Of a stretch of DNA of 64,000 bases, positions 23,140-35,977 are shown one piece after another (position 1 is the stretch's first letter; every line of letters begins with the position of its first letter). The stretch is from the NCBI GenBank assembly GCA_021442155.1, contig CM038221.1, forward strand, positions 25,047,906-25,111,905, written 5' to 3'. The position numbers were made by a program, and so were the translations under genes. The notes below the pieces were generated by a model. That model was not told where the DNA came from. It worked only from the letters and a program-made list of their open reading frames with translations, and did not search any database. The stretch is from Cymbidium sinense (lineage: Eukaryota > Streptophyta > Magnoliopsida > Asparagales > Orchidaceae).

Positions 23140-26100
23140 ATTCTCTTAATGACTTTTTGTTATTAAACACATAAATGGGAAATTAATGAATCATATTTTA
23201 ATTATCTAAACTAATCATTATTTTAATTTGATTCTTATCTTTCCATTCATTTCTCGAATTAACCCTTAATTATCGCATGTCTTAATTAATCCTCCTAAGG
23301 AAATGCATTTAGGAAAATAATTAAGAAAGAGGTCCTAATTATTTTCCCTCACCATTTCCACTATTCATCATTATTAATCATTATTATTCATTCAATTTTT
23401 ATTGTCTGGCAATTTTAATGAATATTATTAAAGAGGGAAATTAGGATTAAAATTTCACATTATTTAAATTACATGGACAATAAATTTTAAGAAAATTATG
23501 GGAGGCGAGGACATTACATAGAATTAACCCACCAAAATTGAAATCAATTGGCAAAGTAATTAGACCTTAATTAGAGTAATTAGCCTAAGCTTCAAATTCT
23601 AATTAAGTACTATTCATTGAGTAAAACCTATGGATTTTATTAATATTAAATTCTCCTATGTTTACCCTTTCCAAAATGGGTTTATTTATATTTTTTAGAT
23701 TTTTCTATAATTAGTTATATTTTTTAAAAGTTCTTGCTATTTAAGCACATTTTTAAGGCTTAATTAACTACTTAAACTGTCAGCACCAGGAAAGTGCTGG
23801 CGCGGCAGTGCTTTCTTCGTGGAACCATGGGATATGTTTTTTAAAATGACTAACATGGTAGCTAACTCAATGGAAGTGGATGCAGTTTCATCCCAGTAGT
23901 CCGATCTTATATCGAATAGTCGAGATTAATCTCGTGGCTTTAAAAGGAATAAATCAGAAAATCTAACATATTAAATCATGATCGTCCATTCTAATCAAGT
24001 AGAATGGATAGTCGGTGATCCATCATCCCCGGAGCATCAAAATACGGACACCAACCACCTTTTATCACTCGATCGCTCGGAAGCTCATAAGATGGTGAGA
24101 TTGACTCCAAAATGTTCAGGAAAAAGATCTAAAGGGACACTACAGTGGAAATCACATGAAATCACATTTCACTCCACAAAAGACCAACACATAAGGAAAA
24201 AATCAATGGTTGCCAGATTTTTACCTCGTTGAAGCTAAAAGAACGGTGGTCCGTAGACTGAAGTAGGTTTGTCTTGAAGAGATAAAGCCTGTTGAGAAGA
24301 TCTCGCGCCTCCTTGTTGATTCCTCTATGGAACAAACGCTATCGTGAAGCTCCATAGTTTGTCTAGGTATTCCTTCTGATGATTGAATCACTTTGGGAAT
24401 GATTCATTTCAACTCGCTAGAGTGTGGTGAAGGAGTGGAAGGAGTTAATTTAGATTGGGTGGAGTTTGGGTGGGGTTGCAGACGGGGATTTCTATTTCGC
24501 TTAGTGGTTGGTCCCGCTGGTGATGGAGTGCAGTAGGTATTTGGGGGAAGCGTTCGAACTACTCAGAATCCTCTAAGGAAGCTCTCTATGAAATTTGAAT
24601 GGATGGAGAGGAGTATACTTTCCTCCCCAAGCAAGCCAAGGGCTGAGATCGGTTCAGCCTTTGGCAACCATCCGGCTGAGGTAGATGGCCGGAGGTGGTA
24701 GAGGACTGCTGAGGTGGATGTGTGTGAGAGGTTGAGGGAGGATAGTGGGCTTCCATGGAGTGTGCACTCTTCTTAGGTGGACCAATGGTGTACCATGGGT
24801 GAACTCACCGTCTAATGGCCAAAGGCTAAACCCAATAGCCTTGGGTTAGGTTGGGTCAATGATTCTAGTGTCCAAGAATGGCCAAAAGTGGCTGCCAAGG
24901 CATGGGAGTAGAAGAACCCCCATTTGGGTGGCTTCGTTCAAGGGTTTTGACCCAAACTGAGTTCACCATGGGTTGGGTCCACATGGGCAGTCCCATGGTG
25001 ACCTAAGGATGAGTCTTGCCAAGTTTGGTTGAGTTTGGACTTCGTTTGATAGTGTTTGACTCAATTTATCTCATATAGGTTAATTTAGGTTCAATTAGGT
25101 CATTCATAATGTATTGGTGTAATTGGTTTGATTCAATTTGAAGTGGATTTGGATTTGGTTCACTTGGGTTCATTTGGGTCAAATGGGCTAAGTTGGCCAA
25201 TTTTGTCAAATTAGCAAAATTGCTTGGGCATGGGTTAGATTTGAATTCAATTGATCATTTAGGAATGATGATAGGTGTTGGTTTCAATTGATTTGTATTA
25301 GGGAATGATTTAGTTTAATTTGACCTTTTAGCTCAAATTGGGCAAAGTGGGTCAATTGGGTTGGGTTGTTGGTTCAATTGGAGGTTCAATCAAGTTCAAC
25401 ATTCAATTTATGATTTGTTAGAAGCATTGGTTGCAATCAATTTTGCTTAGGATTTGATTTGACTCATTTGGCATTTAGGTCAAATTGGGTCAACTTGGGT
25501 CAAAAGACCAAATTGGCTTGGTTAGGTTCAATTGGTGGTAGAGTCATGTTCAATACTCACTTTATGATTGATGGGAGTCATTCATTGTAATTGATTTGGC
25601 TTAGAACATGATTTAGTACAATTTGGTCCTTTAGGTCAAATTGGGTCAACTTTGGTTAAATGATCAAATTGATTTAGTTTGCACCAATTGATTGCAATTG
25701 GATAATCAAGAATGATCAACAATCATTATGGAAGGAATTGAATGTGTTGATTCAATCCAACTTGGATTGGATTAAAGTTTGAATCAAATTTCTCATTTTG
25801 GTCATATTTGATTGGGTTGAATTGATATCAATTTGGTGTTGAGAGGAGTTCAATGATGAATTTAGAGCTGATTAATAGCTTTTCTATAATTGATTTAAGC
25901 TTGATTGAATTTTGGCTCATTTAAACTTATTGGGTTAAATGGGCTAACTTAGGTTAAGGTCTAAGTTAATTTAGCTTGGAGCTTGGATTGGAAAACCAAA
26001 TTCAATTGAGGTTGATTGAGTAAGCTTGAGGTTAGTTGGTTTCATTTATGTGAGTCTTTGGTTTGGATGAATGGACAAGCATGAGTCTTGGTTTAGGCCA

Positions 26101-26295
26101 TAGAATAGGTAGAACCTATTTGTCCTAAGGTATGTCCTGGGCTTAGGGTTATGTTCTCTAAGTCTCTAAGCTTGGATTAAGTGTTCTCTAAATTATTAAA
26201 GTGTCTTATTACTAAGGAGACCCAAGTACTTGGGAAGATTCCTAAGTCTAGGGTGAGAGGGGTTAATCCTCACTCCAATAGTGAGGTTAAAAAAT
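23140..26295 (-). repeat. Inverted partial copy of the long LTR (copy 5)
   Basis: Read on the minus strand from 26295 leftward it follows the LTR from its start. CCTCACTATTGGAGTGAG matches the CCTCATTTTTAGAATGAG block at 15832, then GACTTAGGA and TAAGACAC blocks follow. ACCTCGTTGAAGC (24228) lies opposite GGAGGTGATC/CCAACAAGGT (about 18120-18145), and a CCTCGCCTCCCATAATTTTCTT block (about 23480-23515) lies opposite the block at about 18866-18890. It stops near LTR position 19200, so about the last 3.9 kb is missing. A small hairpin, CAGCAC-N7-GTGCTG, lies at 23781-23799. No gene is seen. Confidence 0.65.
24990..26010 (-). repeat. GTCAA-rich degenerate tandem region in copy 5
   Basis: Phrases such as GGTCAAATTGGGTCAACTT and ATTTGATTTGACTCATTTGG recur about every 150-160 bp (about 25308, 25450, 25613). 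The region is imperfect. It corresponds, inverted, to the tandem-rich part of the LTR at 16100-17300. Similar text lies at 42900-43800. Confidence 0.5.
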
Positions 26296-26323
26296 AAGTC
26301 CCACTGAAACTACTTCTAAAAAT

Positions 26324-26599
26324 ATGAAAGAGATTGTTTACTTTAAATATCATAAGAATGGTTATATGCAAAATCAATGTAGGGAAAAAATCATGTTCTT
26401 AGAAGAATTAGAAGAAGAAGAAAAGAACATTGAAGAAATACATGATGATACACCCTTTTTTCATGAAGAAATAGATCCAAAAATAGATAATCAAATATCA
26501 ATTAAGTGGTGTATGACTACTTCTAGAGAAGATGAAGAATTTAGAAGGACAAATATTTTCATGATGTATATTCTAAGAAGAAGATATATAAGCTTGTAA
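26324..26599 (+). pseudogene. Chromovirus gag C-terminus with damaged zinc knuckle
   Basis: The frame contains YFKYHKNGYMQNQC, a CCHC knuckle in which the first two Cys positions and the His have changed and the last Cys remains. An acidic EELEEEEKN stretch follows. In intact elements this knuckle binds RNA. Here it is inactive. Confidence 0.6.
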
Positions 26600-26945
26600 T
26601 ACATGGAGGTACTGCTATGAATGTTATATTAATCCATGTTATCACTAAAACTAATCTTATAATTGAACCTCATCTAGAAACATTCTAAGTCAGTTGGGTA
26701 AATTACACATCCCTGCTTACCACTAATAGATGTCTTATTCCAATAAAAATAGATAGTTATAATGATCAAATATGGTGTGACATTTATTCAATGGAAATGA
26801 CTCATATCTTATTAGGAATACCATGGCTTTATGACTTAAATGTGATCCATTATGGGCATAAAAACACTTCCGTATTCAAGGATAATGAGAAAATAATCAA
26901 GTTATTTCTTGTAAATCCTAGAAAAGGCCAATTACCCCAGAATTA
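26587..26945 (+). pseudogene. Chromovirus aspartic protease, inactive
   Basis: KLVIHGGTAMNVI occupies the active-site strand, with His where the catalytic Asp should stand. Later CDIYSMEMTHILLGIPWLYD is the family's flap-to-C-terminal block. Stops occur at about 26686 and after 26940. Confidence 0.7.
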
Positions 26946-27089
26946 ATCCAACATGTCTCACAAACCCAATTTTGAACTTCAACCCAAACTAAATCAAGGA
27001 ATGTAAAACTTTAGTTGATAGTGATATAACCATCCAGCGATAAGAAAATTTTTTTTAATATACATCCTAATACATGTGAATCTCTTAGA

Positions 27090-27890
27090 ATGCAAATTAC
27101 AGCCTTAAGGTATAAATGCTTAACTAGAGAGTTCAATTACCATGCTTTTCTATTTATCTTGCACCTTAAAAAAATCCTTATAGGTACTAAAGATTATAAT
27201 AAACCTACTATAGTTTTAGATTTATTAACTGAATTCACTGATTTGATCTCTGATGACTTATATAATGATCTACCACCATTAGGGATATACAACATGTTAT
27301 AGATTTGATTTCTTGTTCACAAATACCTAATGTACCCTTTTATAGGATGAATCCAACTGATCATGCAGAGTTAAAATGATGAGTAGATGAACTCCTATAG
27401 AAGAGTTTTATACAATAAAGTCTTAGCCCTTGTGCGGTACATTTTCTTTTAACTCCTAAGAAATATGAAACTTGGAGGATGCATATTGATATTAGAGTAG
27501 TAAACAAGATTACAATAAATATAGGTTTCTTATACCTAGATTGGATGATATGCTAGATGTTATTTTAGGTTCATCATTATTTCTAAAAATGATTTAGGAA
27601 GTGGATACCATCATATAAGGATAAGACTAGGTGATGAAAGGCAGACAACACTCAAAACTCCCGATGGACTTTATGAATGATTAGTCATGCCATTTAAGCT
27701 TTCAAACACCTCTAGCACATTCATGAGACTAATGAATACTATTTTGAAAGTTTTTATTGATCAATTTCTTCTAGTGTATTTTGATGATATTCTTATCTAT
27801 AGCCTAAGTGAGGTCACATCTACATCAATTAAAAATGGTCTTAGAGAAGTTAAGGTCAGCAAAATTATATGTAAAATTTAAGAAATATTT
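27090..27890 (+). pseudogene. Chromovirus reverse transcriptase, decayed
   Basis: Readable motifs run in family order: LPPLGIY (about 27270), VPFYRMNPTDHAEL (27332-27373), SPCAVHFLLTPKK (27427-27465), a WRMHID block (about 27476), then [15 protein letters not shown] (27687 on). YFDDILIYS at 27777-27803 keeps both catalytic aspartates. Frames shift several times, and stops stand where Gln, Arg or Trp are usual. Confidence 0.8.
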
Positions 27891-27989
27891 TCTATCAATA
27901 AGAAATTATTTTTAGGATTCATTGTATCTACTAATTGATTAAAGGTAACCCATCAAAAATCAAATTTATTTTGGAGCAGCCAACTCCAA

Positions 27990-28535
27990 AATCTTTTACA
28001 AATGTTAGAAGTTTCCATGGATTAACAACTTTTTATAAGAAGTTTATGAGAAACTTTAGTACTATTATAGCACCTATCACATACATTATAAAGTAAGATA
28101 AATTTATGTGAACCATAAAAATCGAAAGAGTCATGTAATGAATTAAAACTCTTATGACTTCCTCACCTATCTTAAGACTTTCCAACTTCAATAAAGCTTT
28201 TGAAGTGACTTGTGATACATCAGGTATTTGAATGGGTGAAATATAAATTAAGAAAATTATCTCATTACTTTCTTCAGTGAGAAATTAAATGATGCTAAAT
28301 TCCATATATGATCGAGAGTTTTATGTGATTATTCAAACTTTAAAACATTAGAGATACTATATGTTACATAAAGAGTTTGTTCTCAATACTAATCATAACG
28401 CTTTAAAGTTTATTAACTCATAAAAGAAACTAAATCATAGACATGCTAATTGGATTGAATATCTTCAAGACTTTTTCTTTATGCTTAAACATAAACCTGA
28501 GATAGAAAATAAGATGCTCTATCTAGAGTATCTTT
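27990..28535 (+). pseudogene. Chromovirus RT connection and RNase H, decayed
   Basis: LRSFHGL-type text (about 28000-28040) opens the connection. FEVTCDTSG at about 28198-28224 keeps the first RNase H aspartate. EFVLNTNHNALKF (about 28374) and a WIEYLQDF..LKHKPEIENK block (about 28451-28510) follow, as in the family. Several frame breaks. Confidence 0.7.
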
Positions 28536-28536
28536 A

Positions 28537-29810
28537 ATGATTTTATCCTTTAAATTTCAAATTATGGGATTTACAACTTTGAAGAAAGATTACAAAATTT
28601 GTCATGATTTTCATATAATATACTTAAAACATGAATATAAGCCTTTAACTTTTGATAGCTCATTTTTCATTGTAAATGGATATCTTTATAAAGGCAAGCA
28701 ATTATGTATTCCTAAAACCTCCCTTAAAGAATGTCTTATCTTAAATTATATTCAAGAGGTATATCATGACATTTAGGTAAATTAAAGACTCAAATATTAG
28801 TTAAGTAAAAGTTTTATTGGTCGTCTTTAAGTAAAGATGTTGAGAATATATTAGTCCAATATTACACTTATCGTTAAGCTAAAACTATCAAACAAATGGT
28901 GGTCGTTATACTTCATTACCTATTCATTTTAGACAATGGGAAGATCTATCAATAGATATCACATTAGGATTACCTAGAATACCTCATGGGCATGATAGTA
29001 TTTTTATCATATTAGATTGATTTTCTAAGATGGCACATTTTATACCTTATTTGAAATCAAATGATGCATCCCACAGAGTGAGTTTACTCTTTATAGAAAT
29101 TATCATGTTGTATGGAGTACCATCCATTATAATTTCTGATAGAGACGTTAAATTTATATTCTATTTTTAAAAAAATATTATGAAAACTAATGGAACACAA
29201 TTAAATTTCACTTCTGCATTTCATGCTCAAATAGATGTACAGACTAAAATAGTCAATAGAATATTAGGAAATCTTCTAAGGTGTTTAGTTTAGAAAATTT
29301 AAGAAACTGGGACTTAATATTATCAATGTTTGAATGTGCATATAATAGTTTTGCTTCTAGAATAACTCATAAATCACCTTTCGACAAGTCTATGAATACA
29401 ACCCTAAAATACCTGTTGACCTAGCTACTACACCAACTCATGCATTTTCTGATTCAATATATACATTTGCATGTGATTTTCATATCCTTCATGAAGACAT
29501 AAATGAATAATTAGAAATAAAAAAATGCTAAGTATGCTGAATGAAAGAATAAAAACAAAAATTTTAAGGAATATTGAATAGGTAATTATGCATTGGTTCA
29601 TATCCATCCTGAGAAATTTTCTTCCACCTAATATAAAAAATTACAAGTGAGAGCATGTGGACCATTCTAAATTATTTGGAAACTTGATACTGATGCTTAT
29701 GTTCTTGAATTTCTCCCTCACAAGTTTATTAGCCATACTTTTAATGTAGAAGATCTGATATCTTTTAAAATAGTTACCCAACCTCTAAAGTTGCAGGATG
29801 ATACTTCTGA
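28537..29810 (+). pseudogene. Chromovirus integrase with GPF tail, decayed
   Basis: The zinc-binding region opens with GYLYKGKQLCIP (about 28678). The core (28900-29430) is strongly broken but shows H..A...SP-type text (THKSPFDKS, about 29367). The C-terminus reads ALVHIHPEKF (about 29593), CGPFQIIWKLDTDAYVLEF (29656-29712) and ISHTFNVEDLISFK, the GPY/F module. No chromodomain could be read after it. Confidence 0.7.
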
Positions 29811-30060
29811 GAGGAGATAGAAATTATTTGCAAGTACCTATCCAACCAACATTCTTTGAGGTGGAGAACATCATCATCGAGGCACTCATAGGTGATAGTA
29901 CTAGTTAGAGTGAAAAGACAAGCCACTAAGTGAGGATACATTGATAACTTTGGAAGAACTATAGAGCTTTGACCCAAAACTTCTTGAAGACCTTCAGAAT
30001 CTTAGCTCTTCAGAGAAGAGTTCTTTAAGGCCCAGAGGAATTGATGTAGCACATCAAAGA

Positions 30061-31900
30061 AATAACCTATCATTAGGTCTCAAATCAAAGCTTGAACTTA
30101 AGAAGATTTTAGTAAACTTTAGGTATGGATTTATATTTCATATGTTATATTATGTAGTAATGGTTGTATTTAATCATGTCTAAATATTGTATTAGAGTTG
30201 TGGTTGAAAACATGTAAGTTCATATGTTTAATTTTATAGATGTGGGTCTAGCACATTGACACTGCATTCTTTTGGTTTTAACATTTACAGACCAAGAAAC
30301 TGGCGCATTGTCATTGGGATGTGGGGCCTAAACACTGGATTAACACCATGGCATTGATTCGTGGCATCATAACACTACAAAAGAATTGTTTTGAGTTTTT
30401 TTTAAATTTTGTGATAGTTTTCTTCCCAAGAGACGTATCCCTTGGATTATTGTACTTATTTAAATACTTATTTTGACCTAATGAAGAATTTTTGGCTTTA
30501 TGTGTGTGACATTCAGAGTGAAAACTCTTTGGTTGGAACTTGGTGGTCGGTCGTCTGAGAGATTCGGTGATCTCTCACTATAATTCTACTAAGGTGAGTA
30601 AAACTTCTAACTTCTTCCATATTGGTGAGTGAAAGATCTTTTTCTCTCTTTCACTTTGGCGAGTGGAAGAACATTGGAGCATCTCTTTCTCCACTTCCAA
30701 TGTGACATCCTTCTCTCTGTGATTGTGCTTCACCATAAGGCTATATTCTAACAACACAAAACTAGAAAATCCCAAGAGGTGAAGATTTAGTCCCATATTA
30801 AAAGAGAAACATGATGCTTCAGATAAATATCTAAGCGTGCTTTTAACATAAGTCAAAAGCTTGACTTAGTCTAATAGAGGAAAATTACAATGTGTTGGTT
30901 CTTTTTCATTAAAGAATGTGAACCTATCTCGACTCTTTTGAACTTATATCCCACCTAGTAGGGTTGCCAACTAACACCTTCTACATTTAAAATTTATGAG
31001 TTCAGTGTTATGTTATGCAAGATAGTTTAGACTTTTATTAATTAGGAAAGAGATGAAGAATTATATTTAAAAACATATCATGCCAATAATGAGATGTAAT
31101 TAGATGTGGTGATGGGCTAAATCAAAAGAGAAGTTAGACCGTTCAACAAGTCTATAACTACTTAAGGAAAGCTTACAATTGCAAGCTTATCAACACCTCT
31201 CAATCTAGTGTTGCTAGAATGCTGAATCACATTAGAATACACTCCCACCATCCACTCCTAAAATGATACTATTCCATTAGATCAAGCCCGACTTCCCTTG
31301 GATCAAGTACAATCTAGATGCTCCTTTAAAAGCACCACCAACCTTATTGGTTCTGGAGGTATCTTTAGAGATTGAAAGGGTAAAATCCTTTGTTGTCTCT
31401 TCAAACCATACCTGATTATTAGCCCTCTATACTCTGAAGTATATGGTTTTTTATTTGCTCTGAAGACGGCTGATGTATTTCCCAACACTCCCATCAAGTT
31501 TGAGGACTCTCTCTTTGGTGCAGCTATTCCACTACAAAGCATCCCCATCTTAGAAGCTAAATTATATCATCATAACTTTATGGAGCTTATGCTCACAACT
31601 AACCATACAACTTTCTCACATCTTTATGGAAGGGAATAAAGATTGGGATTATTTGCAAGACTTGGATAGCAACATCAATCAACCACTATTTTATTTTGTC
31701 CAAGTCATAATGTTAAGTTTCTAACTTATGGTGACAATTTGGGTACCTCTTTTGAGGAGCAAAAGTTGTATTCCCTAACTTTACATTAATGAAACACCAC
31801 TTTTTATGAAAAGAGAATGTAGGCTTCCCCAAGAAGGGTGGTCATCATCCAAGGTTGGATGCCCCCTTATCTGCAATAGGAGAAGGGCCCAATTCAAAAA
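30061..31900. other. Unassigned DNA between chromovirus and inverted LTR
   Basis: The left part may contain the chromovirus 3' untranslated region and LTR remains; GTGAGTGAAAGA and GGCGAGTGGAAGA repeats occur at about 30624-30670. I found no paired LTR. A possible RNase H-like fragment at 31319-31500 is listed separately. Nothing else is recognisable. Confidence 0.3.
31319..31500 (+). pseudogene. Possible plant-type RNase H fragment
   Basis: The + frame reads TNLIGSGGIFRD, one stop, KGKIL, then SEVYGFLFALKTADVFP. The GxGGIxRDxxGK start and the E-x-x-x-L-x-x-A-L-K segment resemble the RNase H of plant LINEs or domesticated RVT_3 proteins. The match is short and interrupted by a stop, so it could be chance. 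Confidence 0.3.
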
Positions 31901-32234
31901 ATAATGAAGAAATATGCAATCATGATTGACAACTTCTAAGAGTTTCTAGTTCTTTTTATTATTTACTGGTAAAGCTTTAATTATGTGAGGTTATGAGTTA
32001 ATTATTCTTATATTTAAGTTATTTAATTAAGTTGAGCATAAAATTTAATTTTATTCTAAAATTCATTTGTATAAACTAAGCTTTCACATCATAACACAAA
32101 AATAACAAAAATAAACCTATAAAAAGCATATTGATCTAATGCGCACTCAAAATATAAATATCAAGCAAATTAAATTAGTAAAAGAGAAATACTAGTGCGG
32201 TTGGGTTCTACTATATACTCTAGAAGAAAATAAT

Positions 32235-32253
32235 GGGTAGTTGAGCTCTACCC
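32235..32253 (-). promoter_or_regulatory. Conserved LTR hairpin, inverted copy
   Basis: On the + strand GGGTAG, TTGAGCT, CTACCC, followed by TTATATAACC, which is the TATAA-side flank on the minus strand. It has the same geometry as in the plus-oriented copies. Confidence 0.4.
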
Positions 32254-33149
32254 TTATATAACCCTACCTAAAACTAGAAGTTTGATCTATGGGGATCTTC
32301 ATTTAGTTTCTTCTTTACATTGCCTCCTTCTTTAAGGATCTCCTTAGGCTTCACTAGAGATCATCAACTCATATAGTCCATCCCTACTAATCATAAACCT
32401 TATAGATCATAACATAATTCTAGTATTAAATTATTTTTTTAAATTCCAAAAGCAAAATCCTAACTAAACATGTAGAAGAAAGATTATCCTAAGAACACAC
32501 ATATAGACAAGTAGTTATATTCTATATAATAGGGCTTAACACCAATAGGTACCAAGCTCACTTGTCCTAATAGGCTATGCTTAAGGACTTAAGTAAATAG
32601 CACCTGTAAGCAAATAATATCAATTTTAATTTTAATTTAGTAATCTTTTTATTAAGTATAACCACTTATAAACACAATATTAGTCTAATAAACCATGCAC
32701 TAACATCCAGTTACGAGAAAATAATTCTAACATCATGTCTAAAATAGTACATAAAAAATTAAAAAATCAACACATCACAAATAAAGCACTAGCCTAATCT
32801 AAATCTAGAGTTGGTGAACTAAAAGTTTAGTGTGTTTAAGGAGATTAGTATGGTGGGCTGCACTAACCTTTTTAAGTTTAAGGCTTGATTTGAATTCAAA
32901 GTTCAATTTAATTTACCATTAAGTGGTTTTAGTTTAGTTATTTATATGATTTTAAAATGGGTTTAAGTTTTAATTTGGTTTGAGTTGAGGTATAGTCTTA
33001 AAGTGTTAAAGAGTGAAAAAAGTAGTGGGCCTTATTTGAGGTGGGATCCTCTCCTCTCATCACCCTAACCCTAATAGCATAAACTTCTCACCAAAAGGTG
33101 AAGAACCTTCTCCAAAGTTCTAAATGGGATGATCCTTTAAAGTGGTAAC

Positions 33150-33830
33150 TTAATGAAGGTTTGTTAATAATTAATTATGTTTGAAATGATAGACTCAAAT
33201 GATTAACTTAATTATTTTTATTAAGGTTTAATTGATGATCAATTATGTTTAAAATGAATAAGTTGATTGAATAATTAACTTTATTAAAGTTTAATTAATG
33301 ATTAATTTATTTTAACTTGCTTACTTTAATTAGATGGTTAACTTAATCAATGTTTGATTGATGATTAATTAAGCTTGAAATGATTGATTTAATAAAATGA
33401 TTAACTTAATTAAAATTTAATTAATGATTAATTAAGTTCAATATAATTAACTTATTAAAGTGATCAATTTAATTAAAGGTTGATTAAGGGGTTGACTTAA
33501 TTAGAGATTAATTGATGATTAAATAGGTCAATAATGGTTAACTAATTATAATTTAATTAATAATTAATTATAATTTTAATTAACTTAATTAAGATTTAGT
33601 TAATGGTTAATTATATTATAGATGATTAATTTGATTAAATGATTAACTTAATTGAGACTTAATTAATGTTCAATTAGATTTGACATGATTAATTTTATTG
33701 GATAATTAACTTAATCCAAACTTGATTACTTATCAATTAAGTTTTATTTCATCAACTTGATGAGATGAATTACTTAATTAAGATTTAATTGATGAAAAAT
33801 TAAGTTTAAAATAATATTTTTAAGTGCTTA
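33150..33830 (-). repeat. ATTAA-rich degenerate tandem region
   Basis: Phrases such as TTAATTAATGATTAATTAAG and ATGATTAACTTAATTA recur about every 60-80 bp with many differences. It is expanded relative to the related part of the plus-oriented LTR (about 18600-19300). Confidence 0.6.
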
Positions 33831-35917
33831 TATATAAAGAGAGATGTTTTAAATTAATTAATATCATTTATATAATTTTCATGATTTTAAGATTAATTAT
33901 TTGATTGAATTGTCATAAAAAGGTTGATAATTAATAACTTATAATCTAATGAACCAAATTTCTTAAAACATTTATGTTAAGTGAACATTAATGTGATGAA
34001 CCTATCATAAAAATTTCAAGTTAATTAAGCATATATTTTAAGAGTAAATAAATAAATTCAATTTTAATAAAAATTAAATTACTCCTAAAATACACATTGA
34101 AACTTAGAGGTTTAATTTTGTTGGATTCCTCTCTAGATGTTAAATTCAAAGAAATGTTTGTCATAATTTTTGGCCAAGTGATACTTTTCCTAAAAATGTT
34201 TGATGTTTTGACTTAATTGATTTATTGATTAAATTTTAATTTGTTATTAAAACCTACATTGAGTAACTTTATGATTTAGTCAAATCTCGATATTGTAATT
34301 AATTTTTCTAATATCTCTGATGTTAATGAAGATGTATTGAATCCTATTGGTATACTTTTATCATTTTTATAATTTTATATTAATAATTTTATCTAAATTA
34401 TCCTATTATCTTTCAACAATTGTAGCTTTTAATTAATAGCTCTAATTGACTTGAAAATTTCATGGTAGGTTGGTCTTGGCATTAGGCTTTTATGCTTCAA
34501 CTTAAATTGATTTGTATTTCTAATTAATTAAGAATTAATGTTTTCAATAAAACTTAAATTAATCTCAAAATACTTGGTAAAATTTAGGCATTTTAGACCA
34601 TTAAATTTCTCTCTAAATTATAAATCCAAAGATGGATTATTTATACTTTTAGCTTAATGATTGACTTTTATGAATTTCTGGAATTTGACTTATTAAGTTA
34701 ATTAAACCCTAATTTGATGATTTTGTTGATTTTATGTGATTCAAAAGGTTTAATTAATTTTGCTATGTTCTTTATTAATTAAGGTGTTTTGAGCCATTTA
34801 GATGTATTTATGTAAATTTTATAAAATTTAATTAATTATTTACTAAAATTTACTCAAGAAATTTTAAAAATTAATAACTTTTAATCTAATGGTCCATTTG
34901 ACTTGAAATTTTTATGGGAGGTAGTATTAATATTATAATCATACCATAAAAGTTTTAGCTCTTTCAAATTTATGGTTTGTGGGTAAGTAAAGTAATTTAG
35001 GTATCACTAAAACTCAGATTACTCCTAAAATATCTAATAAATTTTAAGGCTTTTAAGTTCATTGGATTTCTCTTGGGATGTCCATTGAGGAATATTTGTG
35101 TGAAGTATTTTATTTTATTTATATTTTCTTGAATAAGTCAAATTTAAGGGGTTTTTAATCATGGCCATCCATTCTAATCGAATAAGATGAATAACCAAGA
35201 AGTTGTCTCCCCCATAGCTAGCAAAACTAGAGGGGGGTAGATAGTTTTTCAACCCCAAAATTAAACATTTTAATGAACTTTACTAAAATTGAGTTTTTTT
35301 TTTCACACTAGAAATGTTTAGAATTGAAAGAAACAATGGAAATTTAAAGTTGTTTCTTATATTCATGCAAATTTTATTCACAAAATCTCAACACCTATTG
35401 CTAATCTAAACTTTGGAGACATTACCTCATTGAAGCCCATGTCTGTTAGATTTTTCAAACTATAGTGTTTTCTTGGGTCGAGACGAGCCTCTAGTGTGAA
35501 TCTCCTCCTTAACTCCCTATGAAACATACCATCCACCGATGACCACCGCACTCATCGGAGTTTGGTTAGTTTTAGGCATTTTGTGGATGAAAAAAAATGG
35601 GGTTAGGTTCTTCCTTTTTTGGGTTGAGTAAAATTTTCTATAGCAAAAAAATGCTTCTCTTTGTGGTTTTTGGCTTCTTGTCTTATCACTATAGGAAAAT
35701 TGTAGATTTTATCGAACTTTACTATTGAAAATTACCAGCTAATTTATCGATGGATTTTTTAGTCAAAAATATTTTTGAAGAAAATACCAACTATGGAGGA
35801 TGTTGTAGTTGAATCACTTAAAGAAGATTGATTTTCTTGCAAAAAATCTGTCAAAATGATTTCTAGTGAAAAATCCACCGAAAACTGTTATTATTAGGGT
35901 GACGAAACCCGACCCCC

Positions 35918-35921
35918 TTCC

Positions 35922-35974
<53 letters not shown>
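35918..35974 (+). repeat. (TC)n microsatellite
   Basis: About 25 TC units with one TA interruption, inside the left part of the CACTA element. Confidence 0.95.

Positions 35975-35977
<3 letters not shown>

Larger units (their letters stand above)
26296..30060 (+). mobile_element. Ty3/gypsy chromovirus, 5'-truncated and decayed
   Basis: A single + strand series runs gag zinc knuckle, protease, RT, RNase H, integrase and GPY/F-type integrase tail, the order of Ty3/gypsy pol. The gag part upstream of the zinc knuckle is missing, because the element abuts the inverted LTR edge at about 26295. Wording of the motifs (LLGIPWLYDL in protease, YRMNPTDHAEL and SPCAV in RT, ISHTFNVEDL at the tail) is that of plant chromoviruses, near the Reina/CRM/Galadriel group; the clade is tentative. 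Many stops and frameshifts are present. No LTR pair could be matched around it. Confidence 0.8.
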
